Assembly: GCA_021772355.1 (NCBI GenBank)
Contig: JAJFMB010000040.1
Coordinates: forward strand, 1 to 10,989
Reading direction: 5' to 3'
DNA from: Chlamydiota bacterium
GTDB lineage: Bacteria > Chlamydiota > Chlamydiia > Chlamydiales > JAJFMB01
DNA: 10,989 bases
In this document: positions 1 through 7,089 of the stretch, piece by piece
Layout of the letters: every line of letters begins with the position of its first letter
How positions within the stretch are numbered: position 1 is the first letter of the stretch
The notes under the pieces: model-generated
Database searches by the model: none
Told to the model about the DNA's origin: nothing
Seen by the model: only the letters and a program-made list of their open reading frames with translations
Made by a program: the position numbers and the translations under genes

Positions 1-80
1 TACAACTTGAGGGAAAAAAGCGGATGTCTGCGGGTGATTTTCTCAGGGGTGTGAATCCTCAAGATATTGTCTTTCTCTAG
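1..80 (+). CDS. fmt: C-terminal end of methionyl-tRNA formyltransferase (partial)
   Basis: The reading frame that begins at base 3 stays open for 25 codons and stops with TAG at 78-80. It reads as Gly-Lys-Lys-Arg-Met-Ser-Ala-Gly-Asp-Phe-Leu-Arg-Gly and ends shortly after. This resembles the end of Fmt proteins, where a GKK-x-M-S-x-x-D/E-F-L-R-G segment closes the C-terminal tRNA-binding domain. Fmt formylates the methionine on initiator tRNA using 10-formyl-tetrahydrofolate. The catalytic domain lies outside the window, so the call rests on about 20 residues. The gene converges on ftsQ, with 15 bp between the two stop codons and no convincing terminator hairpin between them. Confidence 0.65.
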   Translation, partial: QLEGKKRMSAGDFLRGVNPQDIVFL

Positions 81-95
81 AAATAAATATTATGC

Positions 96-935
96 TTATT
101 CGATAACCTTCAGATAGCCTATATGAGGGAGCCTAAGATCGAGGATTCTTTTTTTTTCTCCTGCGAGTGTGTGGTGGTCTCTGAAACTTTGAAAATTCGC
201 GAGCTCTTGAGAGTAACGCTCGGTGCTAAGACGTAAGGTGGTGATGCACTGATGCAAATCGGATCCGTTAAATTGCTGCTCTTCGACGTCGACGATGATC
301 TCTCTTTTTCCGTAGGATGTGGCAAAGGCATGGGAAACATCGATTTTACGTAAACGTAGAGTTGAGGAGCAGAGGTGTTTGCCTAAGATGGTGTAGATGT
401 CCATAGCGAGACGGTAGTTGGGGTCGTTGTAAGGAAGAGACCAGTTTTGAAATGAGGAAAGGCCAAGATAGACATGGGGAAGCTTTTGAGTGGGAAAAAA
501 AGGGCTGTAAGGGAAAAGATAACCCTCGCTATCGAGAGCGGTGTTTTCAAAATCATCTAAAAGAGCGATGGGCCGTCTCAATGTGTAGTCGACGATAAGT
601 TTGTTAGGAAGAGACTTGGTGACATGGGCATCTTTAATCAGAGGGCTTTGAAGTAATCGTTTTTCATATTCCTGTCTATTAACTTGAAAAAGGTTGGTAG
701 GTTTGTCATGCGAAAGGTTTAGAAACTCGCAGAGATAGTCATGAGGGAGTTTTGTGCGTTGAAGACAGGAGGGGATAAGAGTTGTGATATGGTAGCGATC
801 ATCGTGTGAACGTTGTTTTTGCAACCCCTGATAGTAAAGAAGTCCTAAGAGTGCAGGGCCAGTAATGACGATGACCGATAAGAAGATGAGAACGATAGCG
901 CGACTAAGAGGAAGGGTGGGGGCATGTTTAGACAC
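96..935 (-). CDS. ftsQ: Cell division protein FtsQ (POTRA domain, single membrane pass)
   Basis: A 279-residue bitopic membrane protein. A short N-terminal cytoplasmic part is followed by one membrane helix at about residues 12-35 and then a periplasmic region. Residues ~48-122 look like a POTRA domain: an initial helix and strand, a 'Lys-Arg-Leu-Leu-Gln-Ser-Pro-Leu-Ile-Lys-Asp-Ala' helix-strand turn, then 'Lys-Leu-Ile-Val-Asp-Tyr-Thr' and 'Arg-Arg-Pro-Ile-Ala-Leu-Leu'. The next segment, with Asp-Ser-Glu-Gly-Tyr-Leu-Phe, matches the start of the FtsQ beta domain. FtsQ links early and late division proteins at the septum. The start is a GTG at 933-935 that overlaps the end of murC-ddl by 8 bp; no strong Shine-Dalgarno is visible, so translational coupling is likely. 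No in-frame ATG exists near the N-terminus. No ftsA or ftsZ follows, as expected for Chlamydiae, which lack FtsZ. Confidence 0.85.
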   Translation of the reverse strand: MSKHAPTLPLSRAIVLIFLSVIVITGPALLGLLYYQGLQKQRSHDDRYHITTLIPSCLQRTKLPHDYLCEFLNLSHDKPTNLFQVNRQEYEKRLLQSPLIKDAHVTKSLPNKLIVDYTLRRPIALLDDFENTALDSEGYLFPYSPFFPTQKLPHVYLGLSSFQNWSLPYNDPNYRLAMDIYTILGKHLCSSTLRLRKIDVSHAFATSYGKREIIVDVEEQQFNGSDLHQCITTLRLSTERYSQELANFQSFRDHHTLAGEKKRILDLRLPHIGYLKVIE

Positions 936-3318
936 TATGCAACAGTCGTTTGTTTTGACGTTTTCTTTGGAGCCCTAAGACTATCAAAAGGTCCATAAGT
1001 TCCGCAGTTGATATTCCCTGTTTATTGCAAATCTTAGGATACATACTGATATCTGTAAATCCGGGAATGGGGTTAATTTCATTAAACCAAAAACTTTCCT
1101 GCTCATCTAAGAAAAAGTCGATGCGAGCAAAACAGGTGCAGCGTGATATGCGGTAGACCTCTTTAGCAAGTTGAATTCCTTCTTGCAGTTTTTCTTCATT
1201 AAGAGGAGCTTGATCAAGAACGGAAAATCCCTCTTCACCATATTTGGCTTCATAGTCATACATTTTTCCGTTAGCGCATATTTCACCGGGAGGAAGAATT
1301 GTGATCTCATCGTTACCGTACACAGCAAACTCTAGCTCACGCCCCATGACGCCGTTTTCGACCAGGATATGACGGTTATACTTAAAGGCATGTTCAATGG
1401 CATTTTTTAAATCATCGAAACGTTCAACTTTTTTAATACCGACAGAGGAACCTTGATGCACAGGCTTAACAAAAAGAGGGAGCTTCAGCTCTTCTTGAAT
1501 GTGCGCGAGAATATCTTTTTCATTTTGTGCCCACTCCTGAATGGAAAAATCGAGGAAGGGGGATGTGGGAATGCGGTGCTGTAAGAGAAGGTGTTTGAGT
1601 AAGGCTTTATCCATACACAGAGCGCAAGAGCGCCAATCAGGACCGATATAGGGCACGTCAAGTGTCTCAAATAGTCCTTGGATTGTACCATCTTCAGCTG
1701 CAGGACCATGCATGATAGGACAAGCGATATCGGATTCTAATAGGGCGTGAAGAACGTCAGTGGGCATTTTTGATGAGTCATTTGAATGATGAACTTCTTG
1801 AAGTGATGAAGGTCCTGTTGTCCAGTTTCCATCTTTAGAGACTCCAAATTTGGTCACATCGTAAAGATCTAAATTCAAAGCCTCAGAGACGTTGTGAACG
1901 GATTGAAGAGAAACCTCATGTTCCACATTCGCACCTCCGCCAATAAGCGCAACTTTTAACTTTGTCGGTGATTTCTTTTTAAAGAGTCCAATGATTTCAT
2001 TGCTGAGATTTGTGATATCTCCTGCACCGAGTGAAACAACAACATCATGAGGGCGAATAAAGTCTGTTAGCCAGTAGGCAAGGGTTGATCTCGGCACGTA
2101 TTGGCAAGAAAGGGTGGAGTGTTGCTTGATTTCATTTAGGATTTGTTCGGACGTTACGCCGTCGATGGGCTCTTCGCCGGCTGCGTAGATATCTGTGACA
2201 ATCAATTCATCGACAACATCAAATAGCTGTTTAAATGAACCTAAACAGTCTTTGACACGACTGAAACGGTGGGGCTGGTAAACGGCAATCAGGCGCTTTT
2301 CTTTTACGGCAGTGCGTATGGCATTTAGCGTTGTTTTAATTTCGGTGGGGTGGTGGGCATAATCATCAATCAGTTCAATTTTACAATCAGCGACTTGTCT
2401 TTCACAGCGCCGCTTAACTCCTTGAAAGGTCTTCAATGCTTCTCGGATGGCGTGTTCCTCGGCTCCAAGTTCTAAGGCAAGTCCAAAGACTGCGAGTGAA
2501 TTGAGGACATTGTGTTTACCGATAAGTGCAACTTCGACATCTCGAAAAGTTTTTCCACGATAAGTCATATCGAAAAAAGTGGACCAGCCCTTTTGCTCAT
2601 AGTGATGGACCTTAAGTTGACATTGCGGGCCAAAGCCGTAGCTTATCCCTCCTTGAATCATTTTTGATAGGCGTTTGTCGTCTCCACACCAGAAAAAATG
2701 CCCTTTTGATTGCACTTTACCGATAAAGCATGAAAATGCATCGAGCAATGTTTCTTCGTCACCATAGTGGTTTAAGTGGTCTAAACCAATATTCGTAAGA
2801 ATGGCGCCATAGGGCTCGTATTTCATAAAAGTGCCGTCGCTTTCATCTGCCTCAGCCACGAATAGAGATCCGGTGCCGGATCCGGCATTTGTTCCGTATT
2901 GACGCACAATGCCCCCTAAGGCGAAGGAGGGGTCTAGTCCGGATTCTTTTAACACAGCGGCTAAGAGCGCGCTTGTTGTTGTTTTGCCATGAGTTCCTGC
3001 TACTGCCAATGTGCGGTACTCTTTTGCTAATTCTACAAGAAGATCGGAGCGATGTAGGAGAGGGCACTTAAGGTTGATGGCTTCTTGGTATTCGGGATTA
3101 GATTGAGGGACACCGGAGCTGTAGATGACGGTCATGTCTTGGTTGATGTTTTGGGCGGAGTGTCCTTGAAAAATGTGAGCGCCTTTTTCAGAAAGCGTCT
3201 CGGTCATGGCATTACTATTGATATCGCTGCCACTAACGGGTAGATTTTTTTCTAATAATAACTTGGCAAGACCACTCATGCCAATGCCGCCGACGCCAAT
3301 AAAGTGAAACTTTTTCAT
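928..3318 (-). CDS. murC-ddl: MurC-Ddl fusion: UDP-MurNAc-L-alanine ligase / D-alanine-D-alanine ligase
   Basis: One 796-residue protein carries two peptidoglycan precursor enzymes. Residues 1-~447 are MurC, which adds L-Ala to UDP-MurNAc: GVGGIG (8-13), the ATP loop AGTHGKTTT (107-115), EADESDGTF (156-164), DDYAHHPTE (318-326) and HRFSR (350-354). After a short Lys-rich linker (~446-454), residues ~455-790 are an ATP-grasp D-Ala-D-Ala ligase: GGANVEHEVSL (461-471), MHGPAAEDGTIQG (536-548), VKPVHQGSSVG (617-627), YDYEAKY (687-693) and NEINPIPGFT (746-755). The fusion is characteristic of Chlamydiae. Two positions depart from the common Ddl pattern: Ala541 where HGxxGEDG usually has Gly, and Pro750 where NTxPG usually has Thr. 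The remaining signature residues are present, so both halves are probably active. The start overlaps the murG stop by 4 bp (ATGA), and the end overlaps ftsQ by 8 bp. The product is cytoplasmic, acting on soluble nucleotide precursors. Confidence 0.97.
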   Translation of the reverse strand: MKKFHFIGVGGIGMSGLAKLLLEKNLPVSGSDINSNAMTETLSEKGAHIFQGHSAQNINQDMTVIYSSGVPQSNPEYQEAINLKCPLLHRSDLLVELAKEYRTLAVAGTHGKTTTSALLAAVLKESGLDPSFALGGIVRQYGTNAGSGTGSLFVAEADESDGTFMKYEPYGAILTNIGLDHLNHYGDEETLLDAFSCFIGKVQSKGHFFWCGDDKRLSKMIQGGISYGFGPQCQLKVHHYEQKGWSTFFDMTYRGKTFRDVEVALIGKHNVLNSLAVFGLALELGAEEHAIREALKTFQGVKRRCERQVADCKIELIDDYAHHPTEIKTTLNAIRTAVKEKRLIAVYQPHRFSRVKDCLGSFKQLFDVVDELIVTDIYAAGEEPIDGVTSEQILNEIKQHSTLSCQYVPRSTLAYWLTDFIRPHDVVVSLGAGDITNLSNEIIGLFKKKSPTKLKVALIGGGANVEHEVSLQSVHNVSEALNLDLYDVTKFGVSKDGNWTTGPSSLQEVHHSNDSSKMPTDVLHALLESDIACPIMHGPAAEDGTIQGLFETLDVPYIGPDWRSCALCMDKALLKHLLLQHRIPTSPFLDFSIQEWAQNEKDILAHIQEELKLPLFVKPVHQGSSVGIKKVERFDDLKNAIEHAFKYNRHILVENGVMGRELEFAVYGNDEITILPPGEICANGKMYDYEAKYGEEGFSVLDQAPLNEEKLQEGIQLAKEVYRISRCTCFARIDFFLDEQESFWFNEINPIPGFTDISMYPKICNKQGISTAELMDLLIVLGLQRKRQNKRLLHSV

Positions 3319-4409
3319 GATAGTTGTTTTTTAATAAGCTCTTTTAGAGATGGAAATGTTTTTTGTTGCTTATATGTTATGATACTATTCCTCTTTTGAT
3401 GCAAGAACAGATTTTTTTGACTCAAGAAGTTTTCTAAAATTTCTGCTAATTTTTTCGCGGTCAGCTCCTTTTCTTGCTGCATGACTGCGCCTTTGACGAT
3501 GTTCACCATAAATTCAGCATTTTTATCTTGATGACGATCTGTGGCATAAGGATAGGGTATGAGAATTCCAGGGACTTCAAATGCAAGTTGCTCGGCAATG
3601 GTACTCGCTCCTGATCGGGAAACGAGCAGATCAGCTGCTTGCCAGGCCATATTCATCTGTTCTTCGAACTCTTTTACGACGGCTTTGATGCCAAGAGCCT
3701 GATAGTGAGAAATAAATGCATCAGCAGTTTCATTAGAGCCAATAAGGTGGATAACTTGAAACTTACGAAAATCCATTAGTTTAACGGCATCGATAAATAA
3801 ATGATTAATTGCCTTAGCTCCTTGCGAACCTCCAAAGATCAGAAGAGTGGGAAGAGCGGCGTCAAGCCCATAAAAATGCAAAGCTTTTTCTTTTCCCCCT
3901 TTTTGAGGACAAAAACCGGCACGCAAAGGCATTTCCACTTCAACTGTTGCTCCTTTAAGGTGGCGCGCTGCTTCGGGAAAGTGGATACCGGTGACTTTGG
4001 CAGAGCGTGCCATTAAACGATTGACTTTTCCCGGTACGCTATTTGCTTCATGTAAAATGATAGGAATACGCAGAAGCTTGGCAGCAATTAATACCGGTAA
4101 GGTGTGGTAGCTACCGAATCCTAAAATAAGATCGGGTTGAAACCGTTTTATAGTGACGATGCTATGCCTGATACCATTGAGAATTGCGAGTGCATCTTTA
4201 AAAAGACGAACGGGGTTTTTCCCGGACAATGTTCCGCATGGAATGCTGGTATAGGGCATCTTCTCGCTTTCGAAATAACGATTTTGTGCTAGCTTGCCCC
4301 CAATAAAATGGATTTCGCAGTCGTTTTGCAGCTCTTTAGCAACGGCAAGCGAAGGGTAAACGTGCCCTCCGGTCCCTCCGACAGTGATTAAAAGTTTCTT
4401 CTTTTGCAT
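3315..4409 (-). CDS. murG: UDP-GlcNAc:undecaprenyl-PP-MurNAc-pentapeptide GlcNAc transferase MurG
   Basis: A 364-residue GT-B glycosyltransferase that converts lipid I to lipid II on the cytoplasmic face of the membrane. The N-terminal acceptor half has GGTGGH (11-16), the GFGSYHTLPVL segment (97-107) and HEANSVPGKVNRL (120-132). The C-terminal UDP-GlcNAc half has GGSQGA (193-198), SRSGAST followed by Glu (264-273) and HQDKNAE (293-299). Length is normal for MurG. The 97-107 segment replaces the usual Gly-Gly-Tyr-x-Ser-Gly-Pro loop, a moderate divergence. A TTG at 4424 would add five residues, but the ATG at 4407-4409 is preferred because it places the family's first strand and glycine loop at normal distance and has GGAG just upstream, at a short spacing. 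The stop overlaps the murC-ddl start by 4 bp. The 76 bp before the gene contain no clear promoter, so it may be read partly from the ABC operon upstream. Confidence 0.95.
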   Translation of the reverse strand: MQKKKLLITVGGTGGHVYPSLAVAKELQNDCEIHFIGGKLAQNRYFESEKMPYTSIPCGTLSGKNPVRLFKDALAILNGIRHSIVTIKRFQPDLILGFGSYHTLPVLIAAKLLRIPIILHEANSVPGKVNRLMARSAKVTGIHFPEAARHLKGATVEVEMPLRAGFCPQKGGKEKALHFYGLDAALPTLLIFGGSQGAKAINHLFIDAVKLMDFRKFQVIHLIGSNETADAFISHYQALGIKAVVKEFEEQMNMAWQAADLLVSRSGASTIAEQLAFEVPGILIPYPYATDRHQDKNAEFMVNIVKGAVMQQEKELTAKKLAEILENFLSQKNLFLHQKRNSIITYKQQKTFPSLKELIKKQLS

Positions 4410-4485
4410 GGCTCCATCATACAAGAGTAAGACACTTTTTTCATCGCATTTTTTAGCAAGAAGATAGAGAGATGGTTATTAGGGG

Positions 4486-5145
4486 TTAGACTCGTTGACC
4501 TTGCTCAATCCTGATGGTGTGCTTGGTGCGATCGGCAACACTCATATCATGTGTGACGATGACGACAGTTTTTCCTTCTGCATTAAGCTCACTTAGAAAA
4601 TTCATCATTTGTTTGCTGAGCTCCGGGTCGAGATTTCCTGTTGGTTCATCCGCAAGTATGATATCGGGGTTGTTAGCTAATGTGCGGGCAAGTGCTACGC
4701 GCTGCTGTTGACCGATACTCAGTTCTGTCGGTCTATGATCGAGACGATCTCCTAAACCTACCCGTTCTAACATCTCTTTGGCTCGTAGCTTCTGCTCTTC
4801 TGCATCTACATCTGCAATGAGTAATGGGAGTTGCACGTTCTGTAAGGCTGTTAAGTAGGGGATGAGATGAAAAGCTTGAAAGACATAACCAATGTGCTGT
4901 TGTCTAAAACTCGCGCGATCATCAGCATTTAAATCATAGAGCGAATGATCATTGATCACCACCTGACCCTCAGTTGGAGAGAGCATTCCACCCAGCATCA
5001 TGAGGAGCGTACTTTTTCCGCTACCGCTTGGGCCAATAATGGAAACAAATTCGCCTGTGTTGATATCGAAAGAGAGATCGTCGATAGCGTTTACTGTTTG
5101 GCGCCGTCTTGTATAAGATTTGCTGACTTTTTTTAGTTGCAACAT
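4486..5145 (-). CDS. ABC transporter ATPase, LolD/MacB type
   Basis: A 219-residue nucleotide-binding subunit of the class that works with FtsX/MacB-type permeases (type VII ABC systems). Visible motifs are Walker A GPSGSGKST (38-46), Q-loop Gln90, signature LSIGQQQR (142-149), Walker B IILADE (162-167), the D-loop in PTGNLD (168-173) and the H-loop His199 in VTHD. The signature has Ile where LSGGQ is commonest. ATPases of this class drive movement in the inner membrane that extracts or releases envelope substrates rather than passing them through a channel. It is the last gene of the arsR-led operon, starts 2 bp after the permease stop, and has an excellent Shine-Dalgarno at 5151-5158. Whether the substrate is a lipoprotein, a peptide, or none (a signalling or mechanotransmission role) cannot be told. 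Confidence 0.9.
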   Translation of the reverse strand: MLQLKKVSKSYTRRRQTVNAIDDLSFDINTGEFVSIIGPSGSGKSTLLMMLGGMLSPTEGQVVINDHSLYDLNADDRASFRQQHIGYVFQAFHLIPYLTALQNVQLPLLIADVDAEEQKLRAKEMLERVGLGDRLDHRPTELSIGQQQRVALARTLANNPDIILADEPTGNLDPELSKQMMNFLSELNAEGKTVVIVTHDMSVADRTKHTIRIEQGQRV

Positions 5146-5147
5146 GG

Positions 5148-6368
5148 TTACACCTCCTGAAGTGCGATGGAAGGATCTAGCTTAGCTGCCGAACGGGCAG
5201 GCAAGTAGCTTGCTGTTATATTAATTGCGAGTGACAGAACTATAGCAATGGGAAATAACAGCGGCATTGGCAAAACGGGTATTCCTGCGATTATGGGGCC
5301 GAGAAAAAGTGCTGCAATCGTCCCTATAAAATAGCCGCCGATTCCTCCAATAAGACCAAGGATTACCGCTTTTTGTAGAAAAATTCTTTGCACCATTTTT
5401 GAACTAGCTCCCATAGCCATCAATGTTCCGATCTCTTTCCGGCGGTCCGAGACGTTGCCGTACATATCATTGGCAATCGTAGCGCCTCCGATAACAATAA
5501 TGATCACTAAAAAGAGTTGAGAGAGCCGTTTCATCATGGAATTGGTGTTGATCTGTGTATCGATGATCTGTGTGATCGTGACCACTTTAGCTCCGGGGAC
5601 AAGCGGTGAAATTTTTGCCACTAATCCTTTGGAAATTTGTTCACAGCATCCCACCACTTCGATGGCATTTACAATAGATTCTTTGCCCGAAAGTTGTTGA
5701 ACTGTGTGTAAGTGTGAAAAAATGCGTGAATCATCGATGGTGCCTGTTTGCGGAAGAACAGCTGTGACATGAAAGTTTTTTCCAAGGAGTGCGATTTCAT
5801 CTCCCTCTTTCACGTTGAGACATTCTGCTACATCGGCTCCGCATAATACTTCATGCGCTTCCAGATTCTCGATCACGCGTTTACGTACAAGCGTCTCTTT
5901 TGCAGGCTTTTTGACAAGACCTAAGACATCTTCGACATTTCCGCAGCCTTTCGGTCTGGAGAATATGCCGGCACCCTTCCACGACGCTTTGGCAGCAAAT
6001 TCGCTTTTAGGCATGATACCGGTCAACGTGACTTTTTTATCACCAACTTCAACGGGTATAGAAAGCTTTGGCGAAACGTTATCCAGCCCTTCTAGGTTAG
6101 ACATTGCCAAAGTTGTGACATACTCTTCAGGAAGCTCTCCTCCTTGAAGGTCAGCGTTGTAGTAGTTTTCAAGTGTCGTATTCTGTGGTAAGATCAAAAT
6201 GTTGTTTCCAAGGGCATCGAGCTCTTGAGAGACAGCATACTCAGAATAGGTCATAATATTGTTGATCGATACAATGACTGCGATACCCAAGATAATAGCA
6301 AGACCGCTTGTAATAAGTCTTTTTTTTCGTTGAAACAGTTCTCTTGTAACAAGTGTTGACCACTTCAT
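5148..6368 (-). CDS. MacB/LolC-type ABC permease with a Cys-containing periplasmic domain
   Basis: A 406-residue permease with the MacB topology: a short cytoplasmic helix, TM1 (~17-38), a large periplasmic MacB_PCD-like domain (~39-280), then three C-terminal membrane helices (~283-305, 333-357, 364-388) forming the FtsX domain. Typical features are the cytoplasmic segment VSDRRKEIGTLMAMGASSKMV (between TM2 and TM3), which should contact the ATPase, and the end PARSAAKLDPSIALQEV. Five cysteines (142, 176, 183, 241, 242, the last two adjacent) lie in the periplasmic domain, unusual beside the second MacB-like permease of this window. An in-frame start 12 codons further upstream is possible, but ATG 6366-6368 is chosen because GGAGGT lies 4 nt before it and it follows the stop of the Cys-tail gene by 1 bp. 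It pairs with the ATPase immediately downstream; ligand unknown. Confidence 0.88.
   Translation of the reverse strand: MKWSTLVTRELFQRKKRLITSGLAIILGIAVIVSINNIMTYSEYAVSQELDALGNNILILPQNTTLENYYNADLQGGELPEEYVTTLAMSNLEGLDNVSPKLSIPVEVGDKKVTLTGIMPKSEFAAKASWKGAGIFSRPKGCGNVEDVLGLVKKPAKETLVRKRVIENLEAHEVLCGADVAECLNVKEGDEIALLGKNFHVTAVLPQTGTIDDSRIFSHLHTVQQLSGKESIVNAIEVVGCCEQISKGLVAKISPLVPGAKVVTITQIIDTQINTNSMMKRLSQLFLVIIIVIGGATIANDMYGNVSDRRKEIGTLMAMGASSKMVQRIFLQKAVILGLIGGIGGYFIGTIAALFLGPIIAGIPVLPMPLLFPIAIVLSLAINITASYLPARSAAKLDPSIALQEV
5151..5158 (-). promoter_or_regulatory. Shine-Dalgarno for the ABC ATPase
   Basis: AGGAGGTG on the minus strand, 5 nt before the ATG at 5143-5145. It is formed by the last codons of the permease gene, so the two subunits are probably translationally coupled. 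Confidence 0.75.
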
Positions 6369-6369
6369 A

Positions 6370-7089
6370 TTAACCTCCGCATTTTCCACCCGGGCAGCAT
6401 CCACCTGGGCAACATCCTCCCGGGCAGCATCCCGATGAGGCTTTTTCTATTGTTGAAATAAGTTGGGCTTTCGTCGTGGGCCCAGTCATACTTCCTACGA
6501 TCTCTGCAGGAGGAGCCAGAAAGACAGTTAAAGATTGATTTGCCGGATAGGCAATGTTAAGCGTATCTAAAAAGTTCATGCCTTCTGAGTCGTTGGGGTC
6601 GAGCATTACGATTTCCGTAGAGCTGTTGTAACGGGGGTCTGCTTTAAATTCGCGCACACCTTGCATAGCGGCTTCTGGATCTTTTGTTTCTGAGTTTTGC
6701 ACGCAGAGGAGGACTAGTTTGTGGTTTTGTAGTGCAAGCAAACTTTTTTCCACAACTGGAGGGGCAAAACTACTTAACAGTTGTTCTTTTGTGAACGAGA
6801 CGGGAAATCCACCCATTATAGCTCCATTAGGAGCTAGAACTAAGACAAATGGTGTAGGCGCATGTTGCAAAGAGTATTTTTTGACCACATCGCGGTCATC
6901 TGATTTCTTTAGAAGAGTGCCTTTGGCGCGATTGGGAACTTCTTGCATCGCATCAGTAAAAACTGCCTGCATTTGTTGTGTTTGGGCGTTTAATTCATTG
7001 TAGAGGAAAATGAAATGATACTTTTCTTCTTGGGTAAAACCGGTTGCAAAAAAGAAAATGGCACACAATGTGCAAATCAAAACTTTCAT
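6370..7089 (-). CDS. Secreted protein with two thioredoxin-like halves and a CCPGG-repeat tail
   Basis: A 239-residue protein beginning with a signal peptide (Lys2, hydrophobic core to about residue 17, probable cleavage near residues 18-20). The mature part appears to hold two related thioredoxin-like units. The first runs about 23-115, with a strand YHFIFLYN and later a Pro-Thr-Pro-Phe-Val-Leu-Val-Leu-Ala-Pro-Asn-Gly strand resembling the cis-Pro strand. The second runs about 121-217 and repeats the pattern in LVLLCVQN and SLTVFLAPPAEIVG. Neither half has a CxxC active site, so ordinary disulfide exchange is unlikely. The last 20 residues contain three CCPGG units and a final lone Cys, seven cysteines in all, suggesting a metal-binding or thiol-rich tail. 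The gene overlaps arsR by 4 bp (ATGA) and precedes the permease by 1 bp, which ties it to both sensing and export. No known family is recognised with confidence; the fold is inferred from strand pattern only. Confidence 0.8.
   Translation of the reverse strand: MKVLICTLCAIFFFATGFTQEEKYHFIFLYNELNAQTQQMQAVFTDAMQEVPNRAKGTLLKKSDDRDVVKKYSLQHAPTPFVLVLAPNGAIMGGFPVSFTKEQLLSSFAPPVVEKSLLALQNHKLVLLCVQNSETKDPEAAMQGVREFKADPRYNSSTEIVMLDPNDSEGMNFLDTLNIAYPANQSLTVFLAPPAEIVGSMTGPTTKAQLISTIEKASSGCCPGGCCPGGCCPGGKCGG
6373..6378 (-). promoter_or_regulatory. Shine-Dalgarno that fixes the permease start
   Basis: GGAGGT on the minus strand, 4 nt before ATG 6366-6368. The bases are also the final Gly-Gly codons of the upstream Cys-tail protein, which supports the shorter permease start over the in-frame codon at 6404. 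Confidence 0.75.
6388..6432 (-). repeat. Three 15-bp tandem repeats encoding CCPGG
   Basis: Three in-frame 15-bp units on the minus strand at 6418-6432, 6403-6417 and 6388-6402, each close to GGATGCTGCCCGGGA. Two differ from each other only in the last base; the middle unit has additional changes (TGT for TGC and CAG for CGG in the run). Each unit encodes Gly-Cys-Cys-Pro-Gly. Copy number could change by replication slippage without breaking the frame. Confidence 0.9.

Noticed and set aside
81..96. Terminator between fmt and ftsQ
   Set aside because: Only a 5-bp AT stem (AATAA/TTATT) is visible, with no GC core and no U-run.
4410..4424. TTG start giving MurG five extra residues
   Set aside because: The ATG at 4407-4409 gives the normal distance to the GGTGGH loop, and the extra codons add nothing recognisable.
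4425..4485. Promoter for murG
   Set aside because: TTGCTA and TATGAT are both present on the minus strand, but the spacing of about 33 bp is far outside the functional range.
5815..6147. A 110-codon plus-strand open frame
   Set aside because: It is antisense to the permease's periplasmic domain, with biased composition and no ribosome binding site worth noting.
6369..6404. Upstream in-frame start for the permease
   Set aside because: It would overlap the Cys-tail gene by 35 bp, and the ATG at 6366-6368 has a strong ribosome binding site directly before it.
6388..6432. CRISPR-like array
   Set aside because: The 15-bp units are contiguous, in frame and without spacers, so they are a coding tandem repeat.
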